In this document: positions 59,781 to 64,000 of the stretch, one piece after another
Position numbering within the stretch: the first letter of the stretch is position 1
Layout of the letters: every line of letters begins with the position of its first letter
DNA from: Manduca sexta
Taxonomy: Eukaryota; Arthropoda; Insecta; Lepidoptera; Sphingidae
Reading direction: 5' to 3'
Length of the DNA: 64,000 bases
Assembly (NCBI RefSeq): GCF_014839805.1
Contig: NC_051131.1
Coordinates: 7,118,913-7,182,912, forward strand
Translations under genes and position numbers: made by a program
The notes under the pieces: model-generated
Seen by the model: only the letters and a program-made list of their open reading frames with translations
Told to the model about the DNA's origin: nothing
Databases searched by the model: none

Positions 59781-62700
59781 CTGAAATAGAACATAAATAT
59801 TATTTTAATTAATTTATCAGCGTTCCAAAATATTTTACAATTTACTTGGATCAAGTTAACACTAAATGAAATAAACATTAATGTATAAAATAAAATATCA
59901 AAAAAAACGAAGTAAAAGGAATGAAATAAAATCTAAACAGTGGTACATACGGCAAATATACTGTTTGTATCTTGCAATTTGAGCCCCAACATCCATAGGT
60001 TAACAGCTAAGTTGTACATAGACTTATCTTGTAAATCACCACGCCTTATAACCCGCCAAAATAGCTCCAAAGCCAAATTATACTGTCTATTCTGGTCTTT
60101 GCTATCGCCGCGGACATGCAACACAACCAGCAGTTCTTGACAAATTTTCGTTGCGTATTTCTCCATGGTTTCTATAAATTTCGCTTCGGAAGCGTATAAT
60201 TTGTCATTAGAGAGCACTGCGAAAAAAAGCACTATTACAAATCCGACAAATGAATATTTAGTATAACACTACTACCTAGGAGGAAAGAATGCTATGGATA
60301 TGAATTATATATATTTTGTCTCATTGTTAGTATACTGAACAATCAGTTATATTTAGTTAGTGATTTTGATATTACATTGCGATATAAGACGCATGTCTCA
60401 GTTAAAATATGGAAAATAAATCAAACCTGAATCTATGTGATAAGAATAATTTTCCTGTGTCAACTCGCACAGGAGATCCAAAGTACGCAAAAGCACGCCA
60501 TAATACAAAGGCTCTGTTTTGCGCCAGTGTATCCTTTCCATAGTTCTTATAAAACCGTTTAGGATGTAAGCCTTGCAATTACTCTCCACATTATCCTTAA
60601 ACAATAACACGTTAGACAAGTTTCGTACAAGATCCCTATTTCTAAAAGACTAAAAATTACCAAGTGAAGACGGTAACTCACTGGGAATACCAATAAAGTT
60701 GACAAGAAATCACTCAAAATGCCTGCGACCCTAAGGTTAGTTGGTTTTTTCTGGGCATCCTCTAATATATACTCCGGAATATCAGGTATTAGTCCGATGA
60801 GTGCCTTAAAATTTGCTTCAGCTGAAATATCAAATTCATTTAAACACATTCTCGTCCTAAAATATTTTAATTTTATTTTTAACTAGCGTAGTAGCGACCC
60901 CCCGCGGTTCCGTCCCGGTAGCAAAGCACATATTATGTCTACATTAATTTTCTATCGTAGTGTTTATCTCAGCTCAGTTCATCGCTCAGTTTATATAGCA
61001 ATAGTGGGCAACCGCAGAGGGCACGTTCGTGTGAGAGGTTTATTTTGTCACACGAGGTTGTATTTTACGATAACTCCTAAGATATTCAATTGAATTGTAT
61101 GGCATAAAACACAATTATAATATTGTGCATAAAATACTTAATGTAACATATTTAACTTACTAAGGATTATCATGTCCGTCTAAATAGATTTCATATAAAA
61201 TATACGATTTAGTTTACCTTGTCCAATACAATTGTTGAGAAGTGCTACCTGTCCGGAAAGTAAGTACAAATGTGCCTTCGTAAGTGTGCAATGCAGTGAA
61301 GGAACTGTAATGAAACAGTACGCAGCGCATGCCCGTTGTAACCATTTGCCGTTCGAATCATTGGCGCGAGCCGCTAATGTGTTCACGGCCTACAATATAA
61401 AATAGTATTAGAACAATGACTCAACTGACCCGCAAAACTAATTTGAATGCTCCACAATAATTTATGTTAGAAAATACTATATAAGCTGTTGCTGGGCTTC
61501 ATAGTTACGCTTTAACCTTCAGGACCAAGGAGACTACAAAAATCGCTGTGTTAATTAAGTGTGCCACCCACAACTAAATACTGTATTATGTTATACATAC
61601 ATAGTATCACGAATCTATCCCATATGTGTAGGCAGAGACTATGGATTGCCACTTTACACGATTCTGGCGTTCTTCTCTCGCTTCCTCCACTTTCATCAAT
61701 CTTTTAATGCATTTCCTCCGCTTTAGGGTACTTTTGACCAGGCCTCTACTAAGAATGTCAGATATCTGACATTAGGTTATTATCTGACTGTTCGGTGCGG
61801 TCGACCCCTACCAGCTTATCCATTAACATTCGCCTTACTATATATCCTCTTTGTCAATCTCTTATCATCCATCCCCTCCAAATGCCCAAAACCAACATAG
61901 CATACCCTTCTCAATTTTGATAACTACATCCTCTGTCACTCAACACATGTCCACTCACTTTAGTATTCCGCACTTTATCAATTATAGTCGCCTTACACAG
62001 GCTATTTGAACGCTCTCTGTTCCACTGCTTTAATTTTTTCTTTCATGCTTTTTCTGCCATAGCCAACTTTCACTAACATACATCAGAGTGGGCAATAACA
62101 CTCCTCTATAGACAGCAATAGCAGTGATAGCCTAGTTCGGTGTGGAACGGACTGCAGAGACGAATGTCCGCAGGTTCAAATACCAAGGGCACACACCTCT
62201 GACTTTTCTAAAATCATGTATGTATTCTTTGTGAATTTATCGTTCGCTTCAACGGTGAAGGAAAACATCGTGAGGAAACCTGCACAGTTTTATAGTTTGT
62301 GAAGTCTACCAATCCGCGCTAGGCCAGCGTGGTGGACTAAGGCCTAATCCCTCTCAGTAGTAGAGCAGGCCCATGCTCATCAGTGGGCAAAGTATTATAA
62401 TACAGGGCTGATATTATTATTATAGACAGCTAGTCGTGCCCTTTAGGACACCTTGCGGCTACCCATAAAAGTTTGCAACCCCCACTCACCACTATCATAT
62501 CTACCATCACTTGTAAAAACCCAACCCAGATTATATACACTCTTACTCACTGTAGCCTGTCATTACCGATTATAATATTGCAATCTTTTATGCTGTCGTC
62601 CCTTTCTAACACCTCAACTTTCTTTATTATTTTATGCTACATTGAAATGAAGTTCTATGAAGTCAAGAACTATTAGTTACAAAATATCGTTAACTCACGT

Positions 62701-63278
62701 GCACCAATGTTATGAGCACACCATCCAGCTTAATGAAAGAAGATCTGCATTCTACGTAAAAGTTCAACTGTTGTTCTAAGTCTTGGTAAGTGACCGCTTG
62801 TACGAATTTGTTGATCAGCTCGCTGCACAGTTTATTCTCATCCTCTACCGTGACTGCACTGTGATAAACATTTCCAATAGGTATTAATTATCGCATACAT
62901 AAAATAAAGCAGTGTATTAAAGTCGAGGAAAATCAATTGTTTGATTAGCAGGTAATTGATTTCGCTCGGTATTAGATAATATTGCATATAACACTATGAT
63001 CATTGTCTAAGCCAAAAGTGTAATAATGCGCCCACCCAAAAGCCTATGAGCGCTAATGGCTAGAGGCAATAAGTCCACTTGATTAAAAATATTTTCCAAA
63101 CTTACGTGATAGAGTCGTGTAATATACAGCACAATCGCAATAGGCAGGCGATCACAATGTGATCCTCGATATGGACCGAGGTGTGTCTTGTAAAGTAGAT
63201 AGACAGGACTGTTTTAGCCAACAAGGTATCGAGCGTTGAGGCTGATTGAACCAATTCTACTAGCGGCATGAATGCATC
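59691..63278 (-). CDS. VPS35L: VPS35L, Retriever complex large subunit, C-terminal 407 residues
   Basis: VPS35L (C16orf62) is the VPS35-like helical-solenoid subunit of Retriever. With VPS26C and VPS29 and the CCC complex, it recycles membrane proteins from endosomes to the cell surface. Seven exons on the minus strand (63278-63106, 62858-62699, 61389-61218, 60821-60682, 60649-60427, 60216-59951, 59780-59691) join in frame without a stop until TAA at 59691-59693. Alignment by eye with the human protein is continuous: [113 protein letters not shown] and [11 protein letters not shown]. This is the HEAT-like C-terminal half that in VPS35 family proteins holds VPS29. The start of the gene lies beyond base 64000. 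It is transcribed towards POLRMT. Confidence 0.95.
59951..60216 (-). CDS. VPS35L: VPS35L exon
   Basis: Acceptor ttcgcag, donor GTATGT. Encodes [20 protein letters not shown] through [11 protein letters not shown]. Confidence 0.93.
60427..60649 (-). CDS. VPS35L: VPS35L exon
   Basis: The acceptor is the first of two AGs (ttttag/TCTTTTAG). Using the second AG would give an in-frame TAG, so the first is chosen. Encodes [16 protein letters not shown] to [13 protein letters not shown]. Confidence 0.9.
60682..60821 (-). CDS. VPS35L: VPS35L exon
   Basis: Acceptor gatatttcag, donor gtgagt. Encodes (A)[18 protein letters not shown] to LSTLLVFP. Confidence 0.95.
60883..60930 (-). repeat. Helitron-end-like fragment in VPS35L intron
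   Basis: ctagcgtagtagcgaccccc then gcggttccgtcccggtagca: a diverged reversed copy of the CTAG + GC end of the Helitron-like family. Intronic. Confidence 0.4.
61218..61389 (-). CDS. VPS35L: VPS35L exon
   Basis: Acceptor tattgtag, donor gtaaac. Encodes [34 protein letters not shown] and [17 protein letters not shown], the best conserved block of the gene here. Confidence 0.97.
61600..62660 (-). mobile_element. LINE reverse transcriptase remnant in VPS35L intron
   Basis: Minus strand: [50 protein letters not shown], then degraded pieces with [17 protein letters not shown] and [13 protein letters not shown]. This order matches the C-terminal part of insect LINE reverse transcriptases (YLG..FT.DG, RLAVYRGVLIPTLLYGSETW, LRWFGHVERM). 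Stops and shifts show that it is inactive. The SINE at 62117-62420 splits it. Confidence 0.8.
62117..62420 (+). mobile_element. SINE-B, full length, with 10-bp TSD
   Basis: Head gtgatagcctagttcggtgt, B box ggttcaaatacc (62175), body with gtgaggaaacctgcacag and ggccagcgtggtggactaag, tail tgatattattattat. TATAGACAGC flanks it exactly (62107-62116 and 62421-62430). Inserted into the dead LINE. Confidence 0.95.
62699..62858 (-). CDS. VPS35L: VPS35L exon
   Basis: Acceptor tttatcacag, donor gtgagt. Encodes (T)[18 protein letters not shown], then [18 protein letters not shown] to LITLVH. The TGCAG just inside is a possible alternative acceptor but would break the frame with the previous exon. Confidence 0.94.
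63106..63278 (-). CDS. VPS35L: VPS35L exon (most 5' in window)
   Basis: Acceptor ctctcgacag, donor gtaagt. Encodes [17 protein letters not shown] through [12 protein letters not shown]. Phase 0 at its start, so an upstream exon ends on a codon boundary outside the recognised region. Confidence 0.93.
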
Positions 63279-64000
63279 CTGTCGAGAGAATTGTTGTTAA
63301 TAACAATTTTGTTTTATTAACATTAGATGATTCTCGCGGCTTCATTCGCGTGGCAGACATTAACCGAAATAAAAGTACCACTGTATACTTTTCAGGATCA
63401 AAGGTACCTCATGTGCCAAATTTCATCCAATTCCGTTCAGCGGCTACTTCTAAATTTCCTAATATCTTATGTTGCCTCAGAAATCTGAACTCTGCAGTCC
63501 ATTATAAGAGAGTACGTCACTTCATTATGTTGTTTTTCGCTAGGTGTTGCCTCTTTCCGTATTTTTACGCCACACAAAGGGCACATTGTTTGTGAAAACG
63601 GATGTTAACTTTAGTACAAACTCAACGCAGAGTTAACATTGGCAAAGGGTGTGATTTCTTAGAGTTACTTGAAACATTAGGATCATATTATAAAGTATTT
63701 GAAATATTTGGTAATATAATTAAGGTAAATAGAACGCTGTTTCATATCTTCCACTGTACGTTTTACAATGTAGTTTTAAGTCTAGACAACAAGTCCAAAA
63801 AGATGTTAATTCTTATCATGCTCATAAAAATAATACAAATTTTAAACTCGTGTATTCCTTTACAAACAATTTCTTAACAAACGAAGTTAAAACAAGATTC
63901 CAGCATTACTTAATGTAATTTTTACTTAAGACAATGGAACAAATTTATATTGTCTTAGCGGTGCAGCGCTACTGCAACGCCCTGTACTGTACTCCTGTAC
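63279..64000. other. VPS35L intron, presumed; repeat fragment
   Basis: 63320-63440 resembles the Helitron-like family (tctcgcggcttcattcgcgt; ccaaatttcatccaattccg). Plus-strand frames at 63272 and 63602 have no recognisable domain. No earlier VPS35L exon is recognised. Confidence 0.45.

Noticed and set aside
60559..60660. Reading VPS35L through the 60650-60681 intron as one frame
   Set aside because: The read-through is out of frame with the next exon; consensus gtgagt and an AG acceptor give the continuous family alignment.
1..64000. CRISPR array, prokaryotic operon or phage-like system
   Set aside because: No direct-repeat/spacer array, no dense gene runs; introns, SINEs and LINEs mark this as animal nuclear DNA. 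The YqaJ nuclease belongs to a eukaryotic transposon.

Overview
The window looks like insect nuclear DNA, most likely a moth or butterfly. It is AT-rich, genes are split by short introns, and most of the sequence is intergenic. It carries two tRNA-headed SINE families, non-autonomous Helitrons ending in CTAG behind a GC hairpin, LINE remnants, MITEs and decayed DNA transposons of the kinds common in Lepidoptera. Two blocks of exactly 500 N (26201-26700 and 45515-46014) are scaffold gaps. Species and family calls rest on recognition by eye; no search was run.

Layout. (1) 1-45514 is a gene desert about 45 kb long. It holds scattered GC-rich islands, repeats, several strikingly perfect short palindromes, and a few weak candidates for first coding exons (12727, 27939, 32469) or a short secreted protein (4848). 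(2) 46162-48308, plus strand: five exons of the mitochondrial RNA polymerase (POLRMT), covering the region before and at the start of the polymerase domain. The earlier N-terminus is not seen, and neither is the catalytic C-terminal half. (3) 48309-59690 is a transposon graveyard. It contains a decayed ISL2EU-type element with two divergent gene systems (THAP + DDE_4 transposase on plus; SAP + SWIM + YqaJ nuclease on minus) pierced by a SINE, a Mutator-like transposase piece, a Tc1/mariner-type (DDE_3) transposase tail, and two palindromic elements, one with about 220-bp arms bounded by TTAA. (4) 59691-63278, minus strand: seven exons giving the complete C-terminal 407 residues of VPS35L, the large subunit of the endosomal Retriever complex; its 5' part lies beyond the window.

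POLRMT and VPS35L face each other and have unrelated jobs (mitochondrial transcription; endosomal recycling). The main puzzle is where the POLRMT catalytic exons are, since VPS35L begins without them having appeared. The most unusual sequence structure is a set of near-perfect palindromes with loops of 0-2 nt, and the long TTAA-bounded inverted repeat between the two genes.
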